Part shown: in pieces, positions 24,661-33,612 of the stretch
Layout of the letters: each line of letters opens with the position of its first letter
Numbering within the stretch: position 1 is the first letter of the stretch
Made by a program: the position numbers and the translations under genes
DNA from: Trogon surrucura
Lineage: Eukaryota > Chordata > Aves > Trogoniformes > Trogonidae
NCBI GenBank assembly: GCA_020746105.1
Contig: CM036619.1
Span: 10,950,238-11,014,237, forward strand
DNA: 64,000 nt
Reading direction: 5' to 3'
The notes under the pieces: generated by a model
What the model saw: the letters and a program-made list of their open reading frames with translations, nothing else
Told to the model about the DNA's origin: nothing
Database searches by the model: none

Positions 24661-25828
24661 GAAAAAGAATCAAGCAGACATGTTGGTTACGTTTTCCTGC
24701 AACCACATCAAGCCTGGCCAAAGGCAGGAAACTACCGTGTCCTTGAGTGCAATCCCCACTCACGAATCCAGGCCCTGGTAGTCAGGCGAAGCTCAGCACA
24801 GGTCAGCTCAGCTTCCCAGCAGCCTTTCCCTGGGGTCAGCCCTCCATCCTGCACCAGACTGCCAGGCACGAGTAAGTTAGCTGTAAGCCATACACGTAAT
24901 TAAGTTACTGGCTGGTTGAGCTAGTGAAAGCAGGCACAAGCTACGTACAACCTGCTAACATTTTCAAAGCCTGCCGTTAAAAATTCCTCACTAGAGCCTG
25001 TGCCAAAGGGAGTGAGTGAAGTCCGTGGGTCCCAAGGCTCTGGTGCTCATAGCAAGCTGCCTTCATCCTGCAGCAGCTGTAATCCTGGCACAGCTGCACA
25101 GACCCCAGCCCATTCCAGAGCCCTGTACCCCAGAACTGCTAAGACCCTCCTGCTATCTCTTCTACCCCAGGACTGGGATGAATTTTGTGCAGCCTCAGCC
25201 TGAAAGGAGGGACAGCTGTGTCTGGCTTCAGTCTCATAGGAGAGGGGCTACCTGTTCTTCCTAGGAAACTGGAAAATTCCCACCCAGTCACTCAAAGAAA
25301 ATAAAAACTTCTTGAACACTGAGAAAGAGTCAGACACACGGGATCATGGAGGGACGTGCTCAGGGTCACTGCTGGAACTGGACTGAGACACAGTCCCTAG
25401 GCTGTCCTACGCTTTTTTCCCTTAAACCAACTCAGACAAAGGCCAATCAGAATATGAAAATTATCAAACTAAGGAAATTTTCTCTAAGGATACCAACATC
25501 TCCATATCATGATACTGGTAGCAAGAATCTCTTCCTAAAGCTGTAGAGAAAGTGATTTGTCCTTGACTGCTCTGTGGAGCTTATTTATAACTAGGATCAC
25601 TCCAACTCCTTTGGGTATTACAAGTCCAAAACAGAAAAATTCACAGTTTAAGCCACGCTGCAGACACACAAGGGGCAATATAACTGCATCTTATTTAGCA
25701 GAAGTGGTCAGTATCTCTCAGATATTTAGCGTTCCTCTGCAGAAACCCATCAGGCTGCCACGCGAAGCATTGCACATCCTGCCCTCCCTCCGCATAGGTT
25801 ATTGCTTTCTTAAAGAGAAAAAGTAAAT
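24661..25828. other. Non-genic stretch
   Basis: No supported gene or recognised repeat. Small overlapping open frames at 25000-25264 have no domain signature. Confidence 0.45.
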
Positions 25829-25916
25829 GGGCCAGATCTGCAGCTGACGTAAATCAGCATCTTCTTCATGAAGTCAATGAAGCTACACCAGCGGGCACTA
25901 GCTAAAGATCTGGCCC
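25829..25916. repeat. Ancient short palindromic element (MITE-like), 88 bp
   Basis: The element begins GGGCCAGATCT (25829-25839) and ends with its exact reverse complement AGATCTGGCCC (25906-25916). The interior arms are also roughly complementary (CAGCTGACGTAAATCAGC against a GCTACACCAGC... right arm) around an AAGTCAATGAAG centre. The overall plan, GGGCCAGATC...GATCTGGCCC with a 'gaagtcaatgg'-type centre, matches an old palindromic repeat I recall as recurrent in turtle and bird DNA. Its exact family name is uncertain. It probably derives from a nonautonomous DNA transposon. Confidence 0.7.
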
Positions 25917-27394
25917 AGTGAGTTTAGTGCCATGAGGTTATGAATCACTGTTATTATGTGATGCTGCATGTAATTGCCTGATTCCTTCTCCCCATCTCCC
26001 CACGGAGTCCAGAGCAGCCCTCCTCATAATGCTGCCAGCAGCAGGGGGAGATGAGAGGGTAATGTTCAATCATCTTTTGCATGTTTTTTCAATAGTAAAT
26101 CACAGCAGGAGATGTGACTCCCTGCTAATTGGAAGTCACGTCCTGTGGGGCTCTCCTCTTCCCTTTTGCTCCAATGTATATATTTGTATTAAGTACTGAT
26201 AAAGGGCACAAATGTAGAGACGGGGTAGATTCTGTGCAGCTGCGGTTCTAATGAAGATTTCTGTCACAGATCTGTTTTACTCTAGTTTCAAAATATTCCG
26301 TCATGTTTATGCTACGTTTTAGCATAAGAGGCTAAATCTGATGGAGATTCCTTTAGCCAAACCTGACTTACAACAACTAAGCTGTTCCTGTGATACAGGA
26401 GGATAATGTTTCTTTCACTACCATCTACAACAAGGTCTGAAATCCCTCCATGACTGCTTTGTGTTTCAGAAAGGGCAAAACCTAGAGATGGTAATGCAGT
26501 AGACAGGAAGCATTTCTGTGTAGCTCATCAGCGAGCTAGTTTAGGTTTTCAAAGGGATTTAATGTGAGTGAAATTCAACTCCGTGGTCAATGAAGCACTT
26601 ACATTCCTCCCAAATCCCAGCAATAAGGCGAAGGCACCCAGGGGTGAGACTGTCAGGCAGAGATTTCCTGGGGGGGTGGAGATATGCAGGCTGTGACACC
26701 CAGCTGGCGCTGCTCTCTGTCACCCAGGTCTGACAGCACCCCTCCCTCTGTTTTGGACCCAGCTCACCAAACCTTCTGGTAGTGTGTAGCTGCTGCTTCA
26801 GGTGCTGTGCAAAGAGACCATTGCTCTCCCCAGACTCCTTTCACCTCCCTAATTCTATGTCCTGGGCTTTTATAGCCTTGTAAGCCCATGGGAGACAAGT
26901 ATCTGGTCAACGTGTTCTACGTGATGACCCCAGCAGCAGGGTGGCTCCTCTGGAAAGAGCACTGGAACATAAGCAAGCGTGACCTCCCAGCAACATTACC
27001 ACCAACCTCTTCCTCCACCCAGTGCCAACATATCAAATATACTCTCACCCCATAAACCAGCCCAGCCCTGTCTCACACATGGAAGGATGATACTTGAGAA
27101 ACCTGTTACATCATGATGCTGTGAGACACAATTACACACCTTTGAAACGTACCCAGCACCTATTGCATCATGAGAGATGTACCAAGAATATGATTAGAGA
27201 AGGATAAAAGGTGTTTCTTTAATAAAGCATTAGCTAACGTGTTTAATGAATGTATTTTAAGTGCCAACTGCAGACAGAACAAGGTGTATTTCAACACACT
27301 TTAGCTGATCAAGGCAAACCTCAGGAGGAAGTCCAAAGGGAATAAATGAACTTGGTAAACTGGAGAATCCAGCCCACAGAGAATTCAATGGGAA
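25917..27394. other. Non-genic stretch, possible conserved noncoding segment at its left end
   Basis: 25920-26220 lacks repeats and contains dense TAATTG/ATTA-type and CAGCAGGGGGAG (26039-26050, CTCF-core-like) motifs. This is suggestive of, but not proof of, a regulatory element. The remainder to 27394 shows no supported gene. Confidence 0.3.
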
Positions 27395-27572
27395 TTAAGG
27401 CCTTAATTCAGCATGGTATTTAAAGACAGATTTTTAAAAGTACTTAGTGAGTTAAACATTTAAATATGTTTAAAAATCTCATCCACCAACTTGTAATGAT
27501 CTCTGTGTTCAGACCCATCATTGTTCATTTCAGCAAAGTGGTACTAAAATACTCTGCTGAATCAGGACCTAA
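27395..27572. repeat. Second ancient palindromic element, about 178 bp
   Basis: The left terminus TTAAGGCCTTAATTCAGCA (27395-27413) pairs with the right terminus TGCTGAATCAGGACCTAA (27555-27572); 14 of 18 positions are complementary. The interior has the GTTAAACATTTAAATATGTTTAAA palindrome expected of the 'ggccctgatccagcaaag...cttaagcatgtgctta' class of amniote repeat. It is more decayed than the 25.8 kb element. Confidence 0.6.
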
Positions 27573-30500
27573 ATCAAATTTAACAGATTAATCCAGAAAT
27601 CATCTAAATCCTACAGAAGCTACTAAAGGAAGATTATTCCTCCCATTTTCAGGTCCTGAAACTCTCTTGTGAAATCCCTTCTCAATAAATTCTGTGAGAT
27701 AGTTAAAAAAAAATTACAGCCTTGTAATCATTTTGTGTCAAATTCTGTCAGACCTTCTGAGAAGAGCAAAGGTTTGAATTTCAAAAACCAGAATCAATAA
27801 TCAACCACTACAATAATTTGGAGATTTGCAGAACAGAAGTATCCACACAACACATAGAAATGATGTTTCATATGCAGCTCTTCTTCCATTTTATGTCTGA
27901 TTAGGAATATAAATTACAGTTACCTCTGAACAGTAACCCAGTGGGAATCTTAGAGGAGGAGGAAGTGAGAGGAAGCTCAGATACTACCGGGATGCGTACA
28001 GTGTAAGAGCACAAATCAAATGCAGTGAGTCCTATGCTCAGTGAGTAAAATGGGTAGAGAAGTAGAGTAAGTCAGAGGTTTAAGCATCTGTCTCAAATGG
28101 ATGGACAGAGAGCGAAGAAGTCCCTGAACTGGGATTCCCCCCACTCCAGATGGCTGCTCATAAAAAAAAAGTTTGCAAGCACATTTTAAGAGGCAGTGGG
28201 AGGAATTGATAAGGTGAAGAGGAGACCCTTGGCGCTCTCTAGTCCTTTCACTCCTGTAGTGGAAGCAAAAGCAATCTTGGCCAGATCTTGAGAGAGTGAA
28301 AAGATCAGATACCAACGATACTACTTTAAAGTGTCTCCAGGAGAAGTGGTTGACACCCCACGCTGCAGTGAAAACCTGATAAGTATCAAGTACTCAACAA
28401 GGCTTCAAACAGAAGAGGCTGAAGTGTAATGTGCTTCTTCTCATCCTGAGGAATCTCTGCCCACATCTTCAGAGCATGATGAGCCTTGGTTGCTGGTCGT
28501 ATTGCACAAGCACCACAGCTTTGACAGCTCCAGGATTCACTCTCAGCGGAAAGTGCCCACGTGCAGGAGGTGGCTGCTGCAGCAAGAAGTGTGATGGCAC
28601 CCCATCACCTGTCACCTCACCAGCCCCAGGGAGCAGCAAGCTCCATTGTTGCCCTGCTTCCAACCCTCACCTTGTCACAGGAAAGTGTTACCCTCAAACA
28701 AAGTCAAAAGCATTTGTTCAAAAAGACCAATACAGGAAATGTTTTGGGTTTTACTAGAAAAATAACCACTTTAAACATAAGAGCCCCCTCATGCTTGTCA
28801 ATAGCCCCTGAGGTGCTACTCTCAGTATGTACAAATGTAAGAAATCAGACTATACATCTTTCGTTCGCATTACTGTGATGGGGATGGATTGGGGGATGGC
28901 AGCATTTTTGGTGAAAATATACTGCTTTTGAAAACTCATTTTAAACTACATTTTTGTTTCCAAGGGTAAATTATTACACGCTTTGGGCCCAGACTTGGCT
29001 ACAAAGATCATCACGTACAGCCGTTTGATTAGATTTGTGAAAATAACATGTTCCTGAACAAAACTGTGCTGCTAAAACTAACCTGCGCTGGTGTGAAGTA
29101 TAAGGGCAAAACCCACTCATCAGTTAGCAGAAGGGTTGTTGGTGTGATTCTGCTGCTGCTGGTGTCACCATGAAGAAGAGTGACTGATACTGGTGGAGTA
29201 ACTGGTATGACAAAACATTTTAGACTGAAGTGGTTTCCTTGACTCACTAAATAGCTGCAACACCATAAGATACAGTTGAAATGTCATTGCCTTCACACTA
29301 AGTGTTCCTAGCCAGAAGATCCGTCTGCTGGTAGAGTGTTTTGTGTGCTCACACACACTGCCTAATTCCTTTCAGGAAAAATCACCTGCAGTCACTCCTG
29401 CAGCGGGCTGACGTGTGGATCAGGGGAAATTGGGCATGGGATGCTCTGCTGCAGGAGCAGTAACTTCATGATGGGCAGGGCAATTTCTTCAGCCCACCCA
29501 GCTGCACCTAGAAGAAAGCAATTATTCACAACCTCTTTGAGGTGATAGCTTGGACTAGGAGAACTTCACTTTTGCTGCCTAGCCTTTCTCATTAGCCAAG
29601 AAAGCTCAGGCAGGAATCACCTCAGCTTTTCATCATATTACTTCTTGTATCCCAGCCGATATGACAAAGGTTTGGAGTGTGTTTGTGGCCTTATTCTGCA
29701 TCCATATGGGAAGTTCTATGGGTATAAATATACAAGCACAATTTTGAATGTAAATTTTCCTGTGCAAGCAGTGAAGCCTGAGGCTTGTGTCCACACTGTT
29801 TCCCCCCCTCAACACATTTCTTGTAGCTTAACTCCACCGTCTTGCATAGTGGCAAGAAATTCAAGGCAGCCAAGACTGCCAATAACCTCCCTGCCCTACC
29901 CAGACATGCTGTGTGCAGCATGACGTGGACTGCCTACAGATAGTCCTTCATCTGGGTCTGGGTCTGCTGACTACCCTTGCCCAACAGCCACAGGTGACCA
30001 TACCTCAGTTTCACTGCTCCATCAGAAGATGTTGGTTCTCCTTCCTCCAACTCAGGACCATCAGCAGCTTTCTTTCAAACCAAGTACTTGGACTGTTTTG
30101 AGTAACGTAGTACAAACTGGACAGCAGCTTTCCTATAGGCCCTTCCACCAGCAGTCCTTGTTGGAGACTGTCTTTGGCAGAGGGTTAATGATAAACAGGC
30201 AGAGGGCATTTCTGAGTTAAAGTAGATATTTGCAGTCAGCAGCTGTTGTAGTTGGAAGGATGCTGGCAGCTCACCTCTGTGCTTAGAGATGACGTGGAAA
30301 CTCTCTGGAAACTCATTAAAGCAGTCACTTGCCCTGGTCTTTACTTCAGTGACCAGCATCAGAGATTTCCCCTCTTGACTGACTACTGGGACTGTTTCCA
30401 AATGGGTATGAGTAAAAGAACAGTAAGAATAGAAATGTTAGCAGCTTAGAGTTCAGTGGTACAGTTACAATGGACTAAGACACAATCAAAATTTGGGGAA

Positions 30501-30804
30501 ATCTCAAAATTTAGGGGAAAAAATTGCAATGCTCCATGCAAGAAGAGAAGTAGAAACTGAAAAAAAAATTCACTTTTTTATGTGGGGGGTGTAGGGGAAA
30601 GGAATGGGGAAATGGAGGAAAAAATAAGGAAACACTGAAATAAGCAAAAGTTTGAATTTTCCCCGTTATCTATGGAGGCTTCTAGTACTTCTTTATATGG
30701 AAATGCTACAATCTCTGAAGTCAGCAGCTGCTAACTTCTGAGAGCCTGGAAGAGAAGCCTGAAAGAGAAGTCAGTATCTCAACAGCATAAGTTGAGATGA
30801 TCCA
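27573..30804. other. Non-genic stretch
   Basis: No supported gene. The open frames near 28431-28878 and 29633-30449 overlap on both strands without any recognisable domain. Confidence 0.45.
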
Positions 30805-30848
30805 CCCGGTGGATAAAGAACTGACTGGATGGTCACACTCAAAGAGTT

Positions 30849-31175
30849 GTGGTCAATGGCTCAATGTCCACATGGAGACCAGTGACAAGCGGTGTTTCTC
30901 AGGGGTCTGTTCTGGGTCCAGTGTTGTTCAACATCTTTGTCAGCAACATGGACAATGGCATCGAGTGCACCGTCAGCAAGTTTGCCGACGACACCAAGCT
31001 GTGTGGTGCCATGGACTCACTTGAGGGAAGAGATGCCATCCAGAGGGACCTTACTAGGCTTGAGAAATGGGCCGGTGCAAACTGCATGAGCTTCAACAAG
31101 TCAAAATGCAAGGTCTTTTACCTGGGTTGGGCTAATCCCATGCAAAAATACAAACTTGAGTTCAGAGTGGGTTGA
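30849..31175 (+). pseudogene. CR1 reverse transcriptase fragment with FADD motif
   Basis: This 108-codon open frame covers RT from VNGSMS through the motif-B block [16 protein letters not shown], the catalytic FADDTKL and the following [19 protein letters not shown] region. It belongs to a CR1 subfamily different from the 4 kb and 38 kb copies: it has the [14 protein letters not shown] form rather than NGAESGW. It is truncated upstream and frameshifted downstream, so it is non-functional. Confidence 0.88.
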
Positions 31176-31217
31176 GAGTAGCCCTGAAGAGAAGGACTTG
31201 GGGGTGTTGATACATGA

Positions 31218-31222
31218 GAAGC
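31218..31222 (+). repeat. Target-site duplication, left copy (GAAGC)
   Basis: The five bases GAAGC lie directly before the TG terminus of the LTR and are repeated exactly at 32408-32412 after its CA terminus. Confidence 0.88.
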
Positions 31223-32407
31223 TGTCGTGGGTTAACCCTGGCCAGCCGCCAGGTACCCACACAGCCGCTCACTCACTCCCCCCTTCACTGCTGAACAGGG
31301 GGAGAAAATATCTCCAAAGGCTCAGGGTTTTTGAGATAAGGACAGGGAGATCACCCTCATTTACCGTCCCGGGCAAAACAGACTCAGTTTTGGGGAAATT
31401 AGGTACATTTATTAAAAGAACTAATCAGAGAGGAGTAGTGAGAAGTAAGAAAGAGCAAACAAATCTTAAACAGAACACCTTCCCCCCATCCCTCCCTTCT
31501 TCCCGGGCTTAACATCAATCCCGGCTTCTCCACCTCCTCCCCCCGAGCAGCGCAGGGGGACAGGGAATGGGGGCTGCGGTCAGTTCATCCGACGTTGGTT
31601 CCACCGCTTCTTCACTCCGGGGGAGGACTCTTCACTCTTCCCCAGGGCCACTGTGGGGTCCCTCTCACAGGAGACAAGCTTCACGCTCTCTTCTCCGCGT
31701 GAGTCGTCCCACGAAGGGCAATTCATCACAAACTGCCCAACGTGAGACACCTCACGAGGGGCAGCCCACCCCTCGTGAGTCTGAGGTGCAGTCCTTCGGG
31801 GGAAACTGCTCCAGCGTGAGCCACCCACAACGTCCCAAAAGTCCCACTGGCCAACCTGCTCCAGCGTGGGCATTCCCTCTTCCACGGGCTACAGGTTCCG
31901 GCAGCAACTTGCTCTGATGTGGGCTTCCCACGGGCTACAGTCCCCTTTCAGGCATCCACCCACACGGCGTGGAGTCCTCGGTGGACATCTACGCGGTGAT
32001 CCTCACGGTGGACATCTGCACCTCGCCCATGGGCTGCAGGGGGACAACCCGCTTCACCATGGTCTTCACCACGGACCCGGGGGATTCCTTCTGCTCCGGC
32101 GCCTGGAGCTCATCCTCCCCCCTCCTCCTTCTTCACTGACCTTGGTGTCTGCACAGATCCTCACTCCTCCATCTCTGTGCCAGCTGTTATGGCGCAGTTC
32201 TTTTTCCCGTTCTTAAATATGTTTTCACAGAGGCGTTCCTCTCCTATCACCTTACTGATAGGCTCAGCCTTGGCCAGCGGCGGGTCCTTCTTTGTAGCCG
32301 GCTGGCATTGGCTCTATCAATCTTGGGGAGCTTCTAGCAGCTTCTTACAGAAGCCACCCTGCAGCTCCCCCCCCGCCGCTGAAATCTGGCCAGGCCAAAC
32401 CAAAACA
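31223..32407 (-). mobile_element. Solo LTR of an endogenous retrovirus (avian ERV, ERVL-like)
   Basis: This 1185-bp unit starts TGTCGTGG and ends AAAACA (TG...CA termini). It is bounded by a perfect 5-bp GAAGC duplication and sits inside a CR1. No gag, pol or env lies between its ends, so it is a solo LTR left by recombination between two LTRs. The likely transcriptional orientation is minus: on that strand AATAAA occurs at 31408-31413, about 185 bases before the LTR end, and a TATA-like CATATTTAAG lies near 32213-32222, toward the U3 start. It is much more GC-rich than its surroundings between about 31500 and 32150, and that part holds short direct repeats (CACGAGGGGCAGCC-type, GTGGACATCT twice). 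The 5-bp duplication and ends fit ERVL or ERV1 better than ERVK, but the class is an inference. Open frames inside are not genes. Confidence 0.88.
31408..31413 (-). promoter_or_regulatory. LTR polyadenylation signal AATAAA
   Basis: The minus-strand hexamer AATAAA lies within the LTR, in the position expected for the R/U5 boundary if the LTR is read on the minus strand. It supports that orientation. Confidence 0.55.
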
Positions 32408-33063
32408 GAAGCTCAACATGAGCCGGCAGTGCGCTCATGCAGCCCAGAAGGCCAACCCTGTCCTGGGATGTATCAGGAGAAGTGTAGCCAGCAGGTCAAG
32501 AGAGGTGATTCTCCCCCTTTACTCTGCTCTTGTGAGACTCCACCTTGAATATTGAGTCCAGTTCTGGTGCCCCCACCATAAGAGGGACATAGATCTGTTG
32601 GAGTGCATTCAGAGGAGGGCCACAAGGATGATCCAGGGGTTGGAGCACCTCTGCTATGAGGACAGGCTGCGGGAGCTGGGATTGTTCAGTCTTGAAAAGA
32701 GATGACTTTGGGGGGACCTAATAGCTGCCTTCCAATACCTGAAGGGAACTTACAGAAGGGCTGGGGAGGGACTTTTTACAAGAGTGTCGACTGATAGGAC
32801 AAGGGGAAATGGGTTTAAGTTGAAGCAGAATAGATTTAGATTAGATTTTAGGAAGAAATTCTTCAGTACGAGGGTGGCAGGACTTTGGAATAAATTGCCT
32901 AGCGATGTTGTGGCTGCCCCCTCCCTGGGGGTGTTCAAGGCCAAGTTGGACAGAACCTTGAGTAACCTGATGTAGTTGAGAGGCATCCCTGCTCATGACA
33001 GGGAGGTTGGATTAGATGATCTCTAAGGTCCTTTCCAACCTAAGCCATTCTATGATTCTATGA
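32408..33063 (+). mobile_element. CR1 LINE, 3' portion of the LTR-interrupted copy
   Basis: CR1 resumes at the second GAAGC copy with codons for MSRQCA, then [30 protein letters not shown] and [27 protein letters not shown] blocks. It continues to a terminal frame (32784-32975) encoding DRTRGNGFKLKQNRF...LWNKLPSDVVAAPSL. The 3' UTR ends in two ATTCTATG octamers at about 33047-33063. Stops and shifts (for example in-frame TGA after EKR near 32702) make it a pseudogene. Confidence 0.92.
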
Positions 33064-33484
33064 TCAGATTTTCTGAAGTCGCAAGAGCATAATGGTGAGA
33101 TGAGCAGCAGCTCCATGATGAGGTGACACAACAGCTCCACTTCACTGCCTCTGTGCTGGCATATTGTAAGCTCCAGAAAACACAGCCCTTTGGATTTTCT
33201 GTATGAGATATGTGCTCTAGGACTGTATTTTCTGGAAGCCTGGGTTTCCAGTTATCATTCAACAGAGAGGAGACTAGACAGGTTCTGACAGAGGGCTTAT
33301 GGTCGAAACTTATGGCATACCTAACTGCAGCTGACCATTTTTCCCATGTTTCTTCCTGAGAAGCCCGTGAAGACCTGGAGGAAACAAGGAGTCCCACACT
33401 GTAAGATTCTACTCACTTGTTGAATGCAAAGAAAAACTCAGACTCAAGTGCTGCGAATATTAAAGTTGGATGCTGGGTCCACTG
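33064..33484. other. Non-genic stretch
   Basis: No supported feature. A minus-strand open frame of 115 codons (33050-33397) lacks any domain. Confidence 0.4.
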
Positions 33485-33612
33485 TTGACATTCTCTGTGG
33501 CCTTGGGCAGATAATATCACTGCTTTACCTAAGTTTCTGCAGAAAATAACAATGTCTGAGTTACCATTTTTAAAGCACTCTGATGATAAAAAGTACTATG
33601 TAAAGAGTTACT
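33485..33612 (+). repeat. MIR-like (CORE-SINE) fragment with 3' tail
   Basis: CTGTGGCCTTGGGCAGATAA matches the MIR core (TGTGACCTTGGGCAAGTCA). It is followed by CTGCAGAAAATAACAATGTCTGAG in place of the CTGTAAAATGGGGATAATA block. The tail AAAGCACTCTGATGATAAAAAGTACTATGTAAAGAG corresponds to the usual AAAGCGCT...GATGAAAGGCGCTATATAA end. The order and spacing over about 125 bases make this the clearest SINE fossil in the window. Confidence 0.75.

Larger units (their letters stand above)
30805..31222 (+). mobile_element. CR1 LINE, 5' portion of an LTR-interrupted copy
   Basis: The plus-strand CR1 reverse-transcriptase sequence begins at about 30805 (5' truncated). It encodes GWxxxxxx[24 protein letters not shown], the catalytic FADDTKL (about 30981-31001) and [16 protein letters not shown]. 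The frame 30849-31175 is open but shifts near 31160 before SSPEEKDLGVLIHEKL. The sequence stops at 31222 and resumes at 32408 after the inserted LTR. With the LTR and one copy of GAAGC removed, the codons for EKL and NMSRQCA adjoin, so the interruption is a clean insertion. Confidence 0.92.

Noticed and set aside
28431..28878. Overlapping open frames of about 105 codons on both strands
   Set aside because: No domain and no conservation-like pattern. Mutual overlap indicates chance.
31156..32548. Series of plus-strand open frames of 100-120 codons
   Set aside because: They lie in the GC-rich LTR, where stops are rare. They are not retroviral genes and no viral protein motif is visible.
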